NCBI GenBank assembly: GCA_002067405.1
Contig: MVRP01000040.1
Location: 1 to 27,796 of the forward strand
Direction: 5' to 3'
Source: Syntrophorhabdaceae bacterium PtaU1.Bin034
GTDB taxonomy: Bacteria > Desulfobacterota_G > Syntrophorhabdia > Syntrophorhabdales > WCHB1-27
DNA length: 27,796 nucleotides
Position numbers and translations under genes: made by a program. The first letter of the stretch is position 1. Each line of letters begins with the position of its first letter. Under the pieces are notes generated by a model, which saw only the letters and a program-made list of their open reading frames with translations, was not told the origin of the DNA and searched no databases. This document shows, in pieces, positions 16,687-24,949 of the stretch.

Positions 16687-17448
16687 CTAGCGATTCTCGC
16701 TGATTGTCACCCGAAAACGATAGCCCTGGTAACTGAAAATGAGGCCGGACGGAATGATCTCTTCCAGCTTCAGCCCCGGGGTCAACTCCTGGCCTTCCTG
16801 GAGGATCTTCTCGTTGACCCTCGCGACCCGTGTTTGGGGTTCCGGACTGTACGCATGCCCCGATATTCTGAACTCAGGCAGACCGTTCCTGACTGCCCGG
16901 GGAAGCTCGTTCAGTTTCAAAATGCGTCGGTCCTGCGGTTTTGCTTCCACCCGCCGGTGCTGCTCGGGGACAACCCGCGCTGTTATCGATGGTGTGACGT
17001 CATGAGGTGAGGAGTCCTGTTCTCCCTTCCGGAACACATTGGTGGCCGGCGCGCCGGTATTCTTTACCTGCCGGTCTTCCCCCATGGAGCCTTTCAGGTC
17101 ATTCGTCCGCATTTGTTCCCGGTGCACGTCTTCCCGCCCGGCTGCCGACGTCACCGGTTGTGTGTTCGTCCCCTGCGCTTGGGCAACCGGCTGCTGGACC
17201 GGCGGGGGCGAATGCGTGGTTGCCGACGAAGGGGGCGGGGCAATTGCCTGCTCGTCAGGCAGCCATCCGCCGAACCACCATACCATGAGTGCGGCGTTGA
17301 GGAACAGGCCGGCCACCAGGAGATAGGGCCACAACACCCGTCTCTTACGCTCGCGTTCGGGTGCCCCGAAGAAGGTCAGCGACCTCTGCGGCTCCTGCCG
17401 TTCCTGTTTTTGTTCGAGCTTCTTAAGCGCCTCGAGGATGTAAGACAT
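16687..17448 (-). CDS. gspB: General secretion pathway protein B (GspB/ExeB type)
   Basis: This 253-aa protein begins MSYILEALKKLEQK, the typical GspB N-terminal cytoplasmic helix. One membrane helix (about residues 42-64) and a Pro/Gln-rich, low-complexity periplasmic linker (70-180) follow. The C-terminal T2SSB domain spans about 185-253 (GLPEFRISGHAYSPEPQTRVARVN and a YRFRVTI end). With ExeA/GspA it helps place the outer-membrane secretin of type II secretion across the cell wall. The start is only 2 bp after the exeA stop codon, so the two are co-translated. The same frame is open a further 309 bp upstream, but that lies inside exeA and is not used. Confidence 0.9.
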   Translation of the reverse strand: MSYILEALKKLEQKQERQEPQRSLTFFGAPERERKRRVLWPYLLVAGLFLNAALMVWWFGGWLPDEQAIAPPPSSATTHSPPPVQQPVAQAQGTNTQPVTSAAGREDVHREQMRTNDLKGSMGEDRQVKNTGAPATNVFRKGEQDSSPHDVTPSITARVVPEQHRRVEAKPQDRRILKLNELPRAVRNGLPEFRISGHAYSPEPQTRVARVNEKILQEGQELTPGLKLEEIIPSGLIFSYQGYRFRVTISENR

Positions 17449-17450
17449 GC

Positions 17451-19103
17451 CTAATTGCTTCCTTCGCTCACGTAAAGAACAGGATCCCGGCTGCCCGCAG
17501 CCGCGCTCAGGCGGATAATTGTCTTCGGGCCCACGATCCCGTCCGGCACCATCCCGGTCCCGAGCTGGAACTTCTTCACCTGTTTCACGATATCCCCGTT
17601 GTATGCCTGGCCTGTTACCGCCGGTGCCTTGTCCCTGTATATCGAGGCGAGCTGCTTTTCCAGCCACGGCACCATGGGCCCCCGATAACCCGGTCTCAGC
17701 TCTTCCCTGTACTCCTTGGGGGCCCTCCAGAGGAGCAGGTAATCCCCTGACCAGCACTCGGCTATTTGCTTCGCACCAACAAGCCTCGTCTCATCTCCCA
17801 CCACGAAGGTGGCTGTCTTTTCCTTCAGCTCCGTCAACGTCGCGTAGTATTCGCCGCCTTTGTTATCAATGAGCTTCAGCACGGCCGGTCTGTTCATCTG
17901 CTGAAGCATGGTCACGCTCCCTCTGCCTTTCAGGCATCCCAAACCCTGTAGCTTCGCCTGTTCACAGATAGTGGTCCTCCTGTCCTGCCGGTTGTACTCA
18001 ATGTTCCATTGTCTGAAGAGCGCCTGATAGGCCATTTCCTGCGTCATCGGACCCGTATGTCCGGGTGGAGGTTCGAGGGTAGCCGGTTTTACCGAGGCAG
18101 TCCTTACCTTCGCGACAGGGGTCCGGGCAGCCGTTTTTCCGGCAGGAGCGGCTTGACCATCAAACGTTGCAGGGGAAATCGACTGGTGGGTGTGATAATG
18201 CGCGTAATAGAGCGCGCCAAGAGAGACGCACAGGAGAACGACTAAGCCCGCAGCCCCTTGATACATCCGTCTTTTCTGCACCCGAGCGGCTTCCCGACCC
18301 AGTACCTCGCGGGCGGCGGTCGTCAAGGTCTTTGAGTCAACGTGCTCCTTGCCCTGGACATACGCGCCGAGGAGCGCCCTGTCGCAGATCACGTTGATCA
18401 GTCTCGGCACGCCTCCGCTCAACCGGTACAGCTTCTTTAAGACAGCCGGGGGAAAAAGTTGCCCCCGGATCAAACCCGCAACGGACAGACGATAATCGAC
18501 ATAGGCAGACAGTTCCTCCTTCGAAAGGGGGCCGAGGTGGTACCGGGCGGTGATCCGTTGGGAGAGCTGACGGAGTTGTGGCTGCAGAAGCATCTCCCTC
18601 AGCTCCGGCTGTCCGAGCATGATCATCTGAAGCAGCTTGTGCCGGTTCGTCTCAAGGTTTGTGAGGAGCCTTACCTGTTCGAGCACCTCAGGCTTGAGGT
18701 TCTGAGCCTCTTCGATAATAAGGACGGCCCACCGACCCCGGAGGTGGACATCGAGAAGATAATCATTGATAAGGGAGACGAAAACCTTGACGCTCGAGGT
18801 CCCGTCCGGGTACTTGATCCCGAATTCGTCACAGATAGTGGCGAGGAGCTCTTCGGCGGTCACCTTGGGGTTCAGGATAAAGGCGACGTCAGTGTCTTCA
18901 GGCACGAGCTCGAGCAGGCGGCGGCACACGGTTGTCTTGCCGGTTCCCACTTCACCCGTAAGGAGGACGAACCCTCCGTCACTCTTGACCCCGTAGAGCA
19001 GGTGGGCCAGAGCCTCCTTGTGCACGTCGCTCATGTAGAAATAGCTGGGATCCGGCACGATCGAAAAAGGCTTCTTTTTCAGACCGAAGTATTCTTCATA
19101 CAT
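17451..19103 (-). CDS. exeA: ExeA/GspA-type ATPase with peptidoglycan-binding domain
   Basis: This 550-aa protein starts MYEEYFGLKKKPFSIVPDP, the signature of GspA/ExeA. The AAA ATPase domain has Walker A GEVGTGKT (50-57) and Walker B VLIIEE (127-132). A single membrane helix (about 283-301) leads to a periplasmic part with a C39-peptidase-like fold region (about 355-460, apparently without a clear catalytic set) and a C-terminal peptidoglycan-binding domain (about 495-533, VPDGIVGPKT). In Aeromonas, ExeA with ExeB multimerises on peptidoglycan to assemble the secretin. No other type II secretion genes are in this window. It lies 112 bp after the AarF gene. Confidence 0.92.
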   Translation of the reverse strand: MYEEYFGLKKKPFSIVPDPSYFYMSDVHKEALAHLLYGVKSDGGFVLLTGEVGTGKTTVCRRLLELVPEDTDVAFILNPKVTAEELLATICDEFGIKYPDGTSSVKVFVSLINDYLLDVHLRGRWAVLIIEEAQNLKPEVLEQVRLLTNLETNRHKLLQMIMLGQPELREMLLQPQLRQLSQRITARYHLGPLSKEELSAYVDYRLSVAGLIRGQLFPPAVLKKLYRLSGGVPRLINVICDRALLGAYVQGKEHVDSKTLTTAAREVLGREAARVQKRRMYQGAAGLVVLLCVSLGALYYAHYHTHQSISPATFDGQAAPAGKTAARTPVAKVRTASVKPATLEPPPGHTGPMTQEMAYQALFRQWNIEYNRQDRRTTICEQAKLQGLGCLKGRGSVTMLQQMNRPAVLKLIDNKGGEYYATLTELKEKTATFVVGDETRLVGAKQIAECWSGDYLLLWRAPKEYREELRPGYRGPMVPWLEKQLASIYRDKAPAVTGQAYNGDIVKQVKKFQLGTGMVPDGIVGPKTIIRLSAAAGSRDPVLYVSEGSN

Positions 19104-19215
19104 GATAAAACCCTATTCCTGACGATGCCCTTACGACCCCGATCGGCGGCGGCTGATATGCTTACGGATTGTTAAAGAGTAATACAAGAAACAAGGAAAG
19201 ACAAACGTTTTCGAC

Positions 19216-20901
19216 TTATTCCTTCCTTCGCGCCCTTATCAGGAAGAAGACGAACAGGGCGAGAAAGAAGCCAAGGGCGAGCCCGGTGACCGCGTAGCTC
19301 GAAAGAACGGCTTTCGCGCGCGTAAATACCATGACCGCTGTCAGAAAGGCAACGGCAAGAAGGGCGATTTCCGCCACCCGTCTGTCCGTCTGCCGTCTCA
19401 GTTCCTTCTGTATGATGACCAGGGCTTGCGGGTCGAGCTTCACGCCCGCCCCCTCCCTCTCCTCGAGCCTTTTCAGGGTAGTGTGGATCCGTTCGGGAAG
19501 ATCCCATACGAGAGCGGCAAAATCGATAAAATCGTTCGCGACCGAGCGGCGAAGCCGGGCAGGGTCGATATAGGCCTCGAAAGCCTTCCTGACAAAGGGC
19601 GCCATGTGGTCGTTGAAGTCGAAATCCGGATAAAGGGTGAGCCCCATGGCCTCTGTCGTGATGAGGGCTTTCGAAAAGAGTGCGAGATCTGCGGGAAAGC
19701 CTATGCGACGCTCCGCCCCGCGGTTTATAAGACGGAAAAATATCCAGGCAATACTCGGGCTTGTGGGCGAGAAGAACATTTCATTCAGGATCGCGGAAGC
19801 ATCCTTCTGAAAGCCCGTCACCTCGCTCTCTGCGCTGACCCTTGCAAGGTGGAGAAAATGCTTGAGGAAGACCTCCATGTTTCTGTTGGCAAAGGCCACA
19901 AAGCAGCTGATCAACTCTCTCCTCTGGTTCTCGTTGAGGTAGCCGACCATGCCGAAGTCGTAGAAGCAGAGAACGTCGCCCTCCAGGGCGAAGGAGTTGC
20001 CGGGATGAGGATCGGCATGAAAGAAGCCGTCTATCAGTATCTGCTGCAACTGTGCATCTACCCCGTGCAGCGCGAGCCTCTTCCTGTCGATGCCGCGCTG
20101 TTCGATTCCCGCCAGATCGTCCGCCCTTACTCCGTCGACATACTCCATCGTCAGGACCCGCGGGGTGGTGAAAGGCCAATGAATGACCGGGATCTTTATA
20201 TGCCGGTTATCCCTGAAGACATAACGAAAACGCTCCGCATTATGGCCCTCAACCGCAAAATCGAGTTCTCTTCTTGTCCAGTCGGCGAATTCCCGGATGA
20301 CCTGGACCGGGTTGTAAGGCCGCGTTTCAGGGATGAATTTCTCGGTGAGGCGGGCAAGATAGAGGAGAATATCGATATCCTGCTCGATGGTCTCCCTGAT
20401 TCCCGGCCTCTGAACCTTGACCGCAACCTCTGTGCCGTCCTCGAGAAAGGCGTGGTGGACCTGAGCCAGAGAGGCGGCGGCAATGGGCCGACGGTCAAAA
20501 ACGGAAAAAACCTGTCCGGGCTGCCCGCCCAATTCCTCCACGATGATGCGTTCAACCTGCTCGTAAGGGAAGGGCGTCACATTACTTTGAAGCCTGGATA
20601 ATTCGCGTGACAGTTCCTCACCGACAAAGTCCGGCCGCAGGCTCAGTATCTGCCCCAATTTGACAAAGGTAGGCCCAAGGGTTTCCAGCAGTTCCCTCAG
20701 GACCGGCGGTGAAACGATCTTTTGCTGTCCCTGAAGGAGCACGAGAGGTTCGGCGCTGCCGCGCTGGTGAAGAAATCCGTGAACGCGCGACCGCCATGGA
20801 ACGAGGTAGAGAAGCCTGAGCCTTTCAATATAGACCTTGCCCCCGAAAAGAAAGACCGTGGTAAGGATGAAGCGCAGGCGCTTAAGGCTCGATATCCGCA
20901 T
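19216..20901 (-). CDS. AarF/UbiB (ABC1) atypical kinase
   Basis: This 561-aa protein has the ABC1/UbiB landmarks: KLGQ at 81-84, the Ala-rich loop AAASLAQVH at 141-149 that replaces the normal P-loop, Lys162 (VAVKVQRPG), HADPHPGN at 295-302 and DFG at 315-317. Two membrane helices close the C-terminus (about 505-555). UbiB-type proteins act as ATPases supporting ubiquinone or other isoprenoid-lipid metabolism; in an anaerobe, menaquinone or lipid trafficking is possible. ATG 20901 is likely, although no ribosome site is visible. A GTG at 20931 would lie inside the repeat region just upstream. Confidence 0.9.
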   Translation of the reverse strand: MRISSLKRLRFILTTVFLFGGKVYIERLRLLYLVPWRSRVHGFLHQRGSAEPLVLLQGQQKIVSPPVLRELLETLGPTFVKLGQILSLRPDFVGEELSRELSRLQSNVTPFPYEQVERIIVEELGGQPGQVFSVFDRRPIAAASLAQVHHAFLEDGTEVAVKVQRPGIRETIEQDIDILLYLARLTEKFIPETRPYNPVQVIREFADWTRRELDFAVEGHNAERFRYVFRDNRHIKIPVIHWPFTTPRVLTMEYVDGVRADDLAGIEQRGIDRKRLALHGVDAQLQQILIDGFFHADPHPGNSFALEGDVLCFYDFGMVGYLNENQRRELISCFVAFANRNMEVFLKHFLHLARVSAESEVTGFQKDASAILNEMFFSPTSPSIAWIFFRLINRGAERRIGFPADLALFSKALITTEAMGLTLYPDFDFNDHMAPFVRKAFEAYIDPARLRRSVANDFIDFAALVWDLPERIHTTLKRLEEREGAGVKLDPQALVIIQKELRRQTDRRVAEIALLAVAFLTAVMVFTRAKAVLSSYAVTGLALGFFLALFVFFLIRARRKE

Positions 20902-20912
20902 GCAATTATTGG

Positions 20913-21012
20913 GGCTCAGCGCCCCCTCCACGCGACCGCCTGGCGGTGCCCGGTCCGTGGAGCCTCCCCCTCAACTCGCTTCGCTCGTAGCCGCCGCTGG
21001 CTCAGCGCCCCC
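20913..21012. repeat. GC-rich repeat block upstream of the AarF gene
   Basis: The 14-base word GGCTCAGCGCCCCC occurs twice in direct orientation (20913-20926 and 20999-21012). Between the copies is a nested inverted repeat, CTCCACG ... CGTGGAG, enclosing ACCGC-CTG-GCGGT. A further short hairpin GGGGC-TCAGC-GCCCC (20911-20925) lies 10 bases before the AarF ATG. Base composition is clearly richer in G and C than the flanking genes. Confidence 0.55.
20952..20973. repeat. Second copy of the dispersed 22-bp repeat
   Basis: It matches 44-65 at 20 of 22 positions in the same orientation. Here it forms one arm of the nested inverted repeat between the two GGCTCAGCGCCCCC copies; the copy at 44-65 lacks that partner arm. 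Confidence 0.4.
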
Positions 21013-21020
21013 CTTGCTAG

Positions 21021-21090
21021 GCAGAGGGGCGGAGGAGAAAAGGTGCAGAGGAGAAAATGCTTCTTCACCGTGGCCGCTCAGCCCCTCTGC
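21021..21090. repeat. Hairpin repeat unit 1
   Basis: Perfect 10-bp arms GCAGAGGGGC and GCCCCTCTGC flank a 50-base interior. The interior holds the core 21048-21074, which is repeated in unit 2 with 24 of 27 identical positions (both start GAGGAGAAAATGC and share TTCACCGT). Confidence 0.65.
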
Positions 21091-21116
21091 TTCAGTAGTA
21101 AAGCCCCCCCTACTAT

Positions 21117-21162
21117 GCTGAGGAGCGGAGGAGAAAATGCCTGTTCACCGTTGCTCCTCAGC
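21117..21162. repeat. Hairpin repeat unit 2
   Basis: Perfect 10-bp arms GCTGAGGAGC and GCTCCTCAGC flank a 26-base interior, which contains most of the core (21128-21154) shared with unit 1. The arms differ from those of unit 1 yet each pair is perfectly complementary, so pairing appears conserved rather than sequence. A direct doublet of CTCTGCTC follows and runs into the hsp20 stop codon. Confidence 0.65.
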
Positions 21163-21178
21163 ACCTCTGCTCCTCTGC

Positions 21179-21673
21179 TCAGCCCTGCTGGTCTACCTTT
21201 ATCTGCACCTTTTTTACCGCATCGTGCGACTTGGGAAGAATGATCGTGAGGACGCCGTTCTTGAACCTGGCCTCGACATTATCCCTGTCCACATCAACGG
21301 GCAGAGGGATTACGCGGCGAAACGAACCGTATGCCCTCTCTCTGCGGTGAACGCCTTTACCTTCCAGCTCCTCCTGCTTTTTCTCCCCCCGGATCACCAC
21401 GGAATTCTGCGTGACCGTCACCCCGAGCTCTTCGGGATTCATGCCCGGAGCTTCCACGTCGATCCTGATATCCTCGTCTTCCTCGATCACGTCAATGTTG
21501 GGGGTGAACCTCCGCACCGGGACCCGTATCTCCGGAGGCACAGCGCGGACCAGCGGTTCGACGAACGTGTCCATCATCCGGTTCATTATCTCCCGCATTG
21601 TATCAAATGGGTTCACCATCGGCCAGGGTCTGCCGGAAGTCCGCTCCTGACCTTTTTTTGGCTCTTCTGCCAT
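21179..21673 (-). CDS. Small heat-shock protein, Hsp20/alpha-crystallin family
   Basis: This 164-aa ATP-independent holdase chaperone has an N-terminal arm with NPFDTMREIMNRMM, an alpha-crystallin domain from about residue 57 to 150 (DEDIRIDVEAPGMNPEELGVTV, then the signature FKNGVLTIILPK at 137-148), and a short tail with an IKV tripeptide that may act as the I-x-I/V oligomerisation motif. GGAGGT precedes the ATG at good spacing. Only 69 bp separate it from the decayed recombinase gene, so its promoter must lie in that gap. The stop codon overlaps a repeat array. Confidence 0.93.
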   Translation of the reverse strand: MAEEPKKGQERTSGRPWPMVNPFDTMREIMNRMMDTFVEPLVRAVPPEIRVPVRRFTPNIDVIEEDEDIRIDVEAPGMNPEELGVTVTQNSVVIRGEKKQEELEGKGVHRRERAYGSFRRVIPLPVDVDRDNVEARFKNGVLTIILPKSHDAVKKVQIKVDQQG

Positions 21674-21697
21674 GACGTACCTCCGTTATTTTTTCTA

Positions 21698-21726
21698 AAC
21701 TTAGTTCTCCATCGGGCGCCTTTCAA
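21698..21726 (-). promoter_or_regulatory. Possible promoter of the hsp20 gene
   Basis: On the minus strand TTGAAA (21726-21721), 17 bases and TAAGTT (21703-21698) form a weak sigma-70-like pair, preceded by C to give CTTGAAA as in heat-shock promoters. The matching CCCCAT-type -10 of sigma-32 promoters is not found at the right distance. Confidence 0.3.
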
Positions 21727-21742
21727 GCAGTCACGAGAAGGG

Positions 21743-23800
21743 CTAGGCTTCATACTGCACCTCATTCGGTAGATTTGACACATTCTCGGGAAAGCAGCGG
21801 TCCCGGTAGCGTTTGCCCTTGTGGGGCACGGGGAGCGGCCCACTGACTGGTTCAAAAAGACAATCGCCCTTATCATTGACCCGCACGGCCCGGAGGAGTC
21901 CTTCCCTCGCAAATCGTTTGGCCGTGGCAGGATGGACCTTCAATTGCGCGGCTATCTCCCTGCTCGTAAGCCATCCTTCTTTTCGGTAACGGTCCCGCAT
22001 GTTGTCGATCCCATACGCGAAGCGGATTGACTTTATTATCTTGGGGGCGAACCGTCTGCCTTTGCCCGAATGGAGGTCCCGGATATTGAGGGTCTTCGCG
22101 ATCTCGCGGTCCGTCTCATGTGGCGCGAGGGCCCGGACCATCTCGACGATTGACGGTGGGGTGCGCACCATGTCGGGTGCGTTGAGCGGCAGTGGCCTTG
22201 TCACCGTGGTGGTGGCGCCCCCCTTCCAGCGGATATCGATTCGAATCATGGGAGCTTCACGGGTGAGTGTGATGTCTTCCACGAGGAGGCGGAGCATTCT
22301 CTTCTTGTCCCTCGCGGAGGTCCTTGGATCCTTCCATACCCGGGGCAGATCCCGTGCGAGGGCCTGGATGCGTTCCCTGTCCTCGGCAGTGGGTTCGGAA
22401 GAATCCTGCTTCATCTTCCGATAATCCTCTTCCGCCTGGCTTAAAAGGGAGAGCTTTTCGTTCCACTGCCTCTCGAGCGTGTCCGCGACGAGCCTGTTCT
22501 CCGGCCTCACGAGCATGTACTGCCGTCGTGCGACCTCGGCCTCTTCGCGCGCCCGCTCGATAGTGGCCCGGCGGATGCGGTCAACTTCCGCCTTCCGTGT
22601 TCTGATCTCTTCAAAGACCTGGAGTGCTACTTCGAGAGAGGCGGGACTCGCCGCGTCAAGGATCACCTCCCCCACCGCGTCGTCGAGACCTGTTCCGGGA
22701 ACGATCTGGCAGGGGTGCCCGGCGGCAGTCTCTATGCTCTGTCTTTGGCATACATAATTGGGAACCGGATGCCCGCGGCGGACGTAATAGCGCACCGTCA
22801 TGGACCTGCCGCAGACGCCGCAGAGCACGATCCCCTGAAGAAGCGCGACACCCTCCCGGGCCGGCCTTTTCGGGCGATCAATCCCGTACCCGTTTGCGTT
22901 GTCCCTGAGCACGGCCTGGTTCGCCTCGAACTCCTCCCAGGATAGGTATCCAGGATGGCTGTCGGGAAGGAAGACGGTCCATTCCTCGCGGGGGAGCTTC
23001 CGGTACCTGATATGGCCGGCGCCCTTTCTCTGCCTCGTCTTGCCAAAGACATAGGCGCCGGCGTACCGGGGGTTGTGGAGGATGCGAACAACCTGATGAT
23101 GTTCCAGGGGACAAAACACAACCTCGTCCCGGACAAAGCGGTGGGGAAAAAGAATGCCCTCGGTGGAGAAGTGCTTCACGACGCGCTCTGCCGAACCCGT
23201 TCGGCGGAAGGTCTCGAAGAGGAGGCGCACCGTGTCCTGGATCTGTCGGTCAGGATCGAGGGCGAGCTTCTCGCCGTCATGGACAAAACCGATGGGCGGG
23301 CGCACCCAGAGCTCACCCCTTCGGGCTTTGTTGAGCATCCCGCCTAAGAGCCGCGCTTTGAGCATGTGGAGCTCCGCCTCGCTCATCGTGCCCTTTGAGA
23401 CCCAGAAGGAGGCGGTCGTTGAAGGCCGAGGGGTCGTAGATGCCGTCCTCGTCGAGGATGAGCGCGTCAGAGAGCGCGCATATCTCCAAGAGGCGGTGCC
23501 AGTCCGTCGAGTTGCGGGCAAGGCGTGATACCTCGAGTCCCATGACGATGCCCACCCGCCCCAGGCCCACATCCGCCACCAGGCGCTGAAAGCCGCTCCG
23601 TTCCGCGGTCGCTCCCGAGACGCCGAGATCCTCGTCGATCACGACGATCCGGTCGCTCGCCCACCCCAGGGCCTGGGCTCTTCGCTTCAAGTCATACTGC
23701 CGTGCTCTCCCTGTTCTCCTAACACCTGGTGGAGGGAGGACTGGCGGATGTAGAGATAGGCCAATCGGGAAAGATGCGTTGCCATTACCTTGTTCATCAT
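21743..23800 (-). pseudogene. Large serine recombinase, broken by two frame changes
   Basis: Joined across frames, this is a recombinase of about 685 aa. The start (ATG 23800 or 23797, after GGGAGG) reads LAYLYIRQSSLHQVL with the catalytic-Ser motif. Near 23700-23725 the frame must shift by -1 to reach ARQYDLKRRAQALGW and EVSRLARN. Near 23390 one extra base (GGG-C-ACG) shifts it back to the conserved GTMSEAELHMLKARLLGGM. The last frame (to 21743) holds the recombinase domain, a zinc ribbon (CGVC, then YVC and HPC), a coiled coil and a C-terminal MerR-like HTH (LTSREIAAQLKVHPATAKRFA). Such enzymes move or resolve mobile DNA. As sequenced it cannot give one intact protein; sequencing indels are an alternative cause. 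Confidence 0.85.
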
Positions 23801-24035
23801 ATACCTCCCTGCATGCGAGCACCATGTCGGCGAGAAGCCTGACAAGATCCGACGAAAGGGGACGGGGGGAATCCTGAACACCGGACGAAGTCCTTTGCGA
23901 CGGCGTGAATGCCGAGAGCGCCTCCATCCATGCGATCATGCCGCGGGATAAAAACAGTGCCAGACCGCGTCCATCCTCGATGGCCTCCTGACGGAGGGAC
24001 TCGTAGTGGCGGCACACGATATCCGAATCGATCAC
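23313..24035 (-). CDS. Small element ORF fused by frameshift to a recombinase fragment
   Basis: A GTG start overlaps the stop of the HTH gene (GTGA) and is preceded by AAGGGGGAAGAG, so a coupled small gene begins here. About 85 residues (DIVCRHYESLRQEAIEDG, WMEALSAFTPSQ, SSDLVRLLADMVLACREVYDEQ) match no family I can name. In the ancestral state it presumably ended around the recombinase start. As sequenced there is no stop: the frame runs through 23800-23720 and, because of the recombinase frameshift, continues into the recombinase catalytic domain without its active-site Ser, ending at 23313 (240 aa in total). I infer a real small gene plus an accidental fusion. Confidence 0.5.
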   Translation of the reverse strand: MIDSDIVCRHYESLRQEAIEDGRGLALFLSRGMIAWMEALSAFTPSQRTSSGVQDSPRPLSSDLVRLLADMVLACREVYDEQGNGNASFPIGLSLHPPVLPPPGVRRTGRARQYDLKRRAQALGWASDRIVVIDEDLGVSGATAERSGFQRLVADVGLGRVGIVMGLEVSRLARNSTDWHRLLEICALSDALILDEDGIYDPSAFNDRLLLGLKGHDERGGAPHAQSAALRRDAQQSPKG

Positions 24036-24499
24036 TCTTCCCCCTTCCCGGGTCGTTTTTTTTTGCGCCGGATCAACGCCCTGTCGATGGAACGGGGATT
24101 GATCCTGATACCGAAGCGCGCCTCTACCGCTTGGTCCACCTTCTCGTGAGGTGCCGCCGTCTCGCGCCACGCCTCCACGAAGTCGAGGACCTCATCGGTG
24201 CACTTGTGGGCCCGCTTGGGCCCCTTCTTCTGGGGAAGCAGGCCCGCGACGCCATGTGCCTCGAAGGCGGCCTCCGTCTCGTAGAAGGCCTGCCTGCTCA
24301 TCCCGAAGGAGGAGGCCACTTCCGTGACCGGCCTCGCATCCGCCCTATGGCGGCGGAGCATCTCGTAGCGCACTTGGACGAGGTCCCGTGGGTCGAAGAA
24401 CTCGTGGTTCTCAAACGCCTCGTCCTTGACCGCCTCGGGATGGGGGTGGAGCGCCCCCTTCTCCTTGAGCGCCTCGGTCTTCGTATCCTTCCTTCTCAT
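24032..24499 (-). CDS. HTH DNA-binding protein of the recombinase element
   Basis: This basic, 155-aa protein has a transposase-like helix-turn-helix (about residues 35-85, PVTEVASSFGMSRQAFYETEAAFEAHG) and a Lys/Arg-rich tail ending RRKKKRPGKGEE. It resembles the helix-turn-helix half of IS-type transposases but has no catalytic DDE domain. It may regulate the element or assist the recombinase. An in-frame ATG at 24520 overlaps the promoter -10, so ATG 24499 is preferred even though it has no ribosome site. It is followed by the overlapping small ORF and the recombinase, all one strand, probably one transcript. Confidence 0.75.
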   Translation of the reverse strand: MRRKDTKTEALKEKGALHPHPEAVKDEAFENHEFFDPRDLVQVRYEMLRRHRADARPVTEVASSFGMSRQAFYETEAAFEAHGVAGLLPQKKGPKRAHKCTDEVLDFVEAWRETAAPHEKVDQAVEARFGIRINPRSIDRALIRRKKKRPGKGEE

Positions 24500-24509
24500 T
24501 GTCACCACT

Positions 24510-24536
24510 ATTATATACATGCATCACCGTTGTCAA
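24510..24536 (-). promoter_or_regulatory. Strong promoter of the recombinase element operon
   Basis: Perfect TTGACA (24536-24531) and TATAAT (24515-24510) are present on the minus strand, 15 bases apart, slightly shorter than optimal. Ten bases separate the -10 from ATG 24499, so the mRNA would be leaderless or nearly so. Confidence 0.55.
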
Positions 24537-24595
24537 GCACTTTTATCTCTTCTGCCCATTTTATTTTGACTTATTGGGGATATTATGCCGCACAT

Positions 24596-24949
24596 CTACT
24601 CACCACCATGGGGAACACTTTTTTCATCTGGACGTAATACAGGTGACACGATGGACGAAATCAGGTTGACACCAGTTTCTGCGACTGCCGAGACGAGATC
24701 GGCGAGGGCGAGCAAGTCTTCCACCCGGAACAGAGACCTGCCACGACCTACCGTGTGGTAGGGATCGGGGGGAAGGAAGTCCGTCCAACTCACCGGGACT
24801 GAGCGGGGAGAACCATCGGGGAGCTTGAGGGTGACCCTATCCTCTCCCCAGAGCTGCTTCGCGACGATGAAGGGAAAGGATTGCCCCCGGAGGGGGTGGA
24901 AGGGGTGAGTGATGCGGACCTGTCGTTCATCTGACGGATGACATGTAGT
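24596..24949 (-). pseudogene. Start-less remnant resembling DUF5372
   Basis: The reading frame holds VRITHPFHPLRGQSFPFIVAKQ, LWGEDRVTLKLPDGSPRS, VPVSWTDFLPPDPY and a FRVEDLLALADLVS tail, which I recognise as the pattern of DUF5372, a small family of unknown function. No ATG, GTG or TTG lies in frame near the expected start; the frame simply stays open into the phoB promoter region and beyond to 25111. It is therefore probably truncated or decayed at its 5' end, and it may mark the left border of the mobile element. The family call is from memory of its pattern. Confidence 0.55.

Noticed and set aside
16687..17757. Long gspB reading from 17757
   Set aside because: The first 103 codons overlap exeA in another frame with low-complexity sequence. 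The conserved GspB start MSYILEALKK is at 17448.
19426..20601. 391-codon open frame on the plus strand
   Set aside because: It lies wholly opposite the well-supported AarF/UbiB gene, has no recognisable domain, and is a product of the GC-rich codon pattern.
20911..21162. CRISPR-like array
   Set aside because: There are only two units, the repeats are imperfect with internal inverted arms, and there are no regular spacers and no cas genes.
21698..21726. Sigma-32 heat-shock promoter before hsp20
   Set aside because: CTTGAAA is present, but no CCCCAT-type -10 occurs at 11-16 bases; CCCGAT lies only 4 bases away.
23380..23730. Programmed ribosomal frameshifting in the recombinase
   Set aside because: Neither site carries a phased slippery heptamer, and two opposite shifts would be needed. 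Mutation or sequencing indels are more likely.
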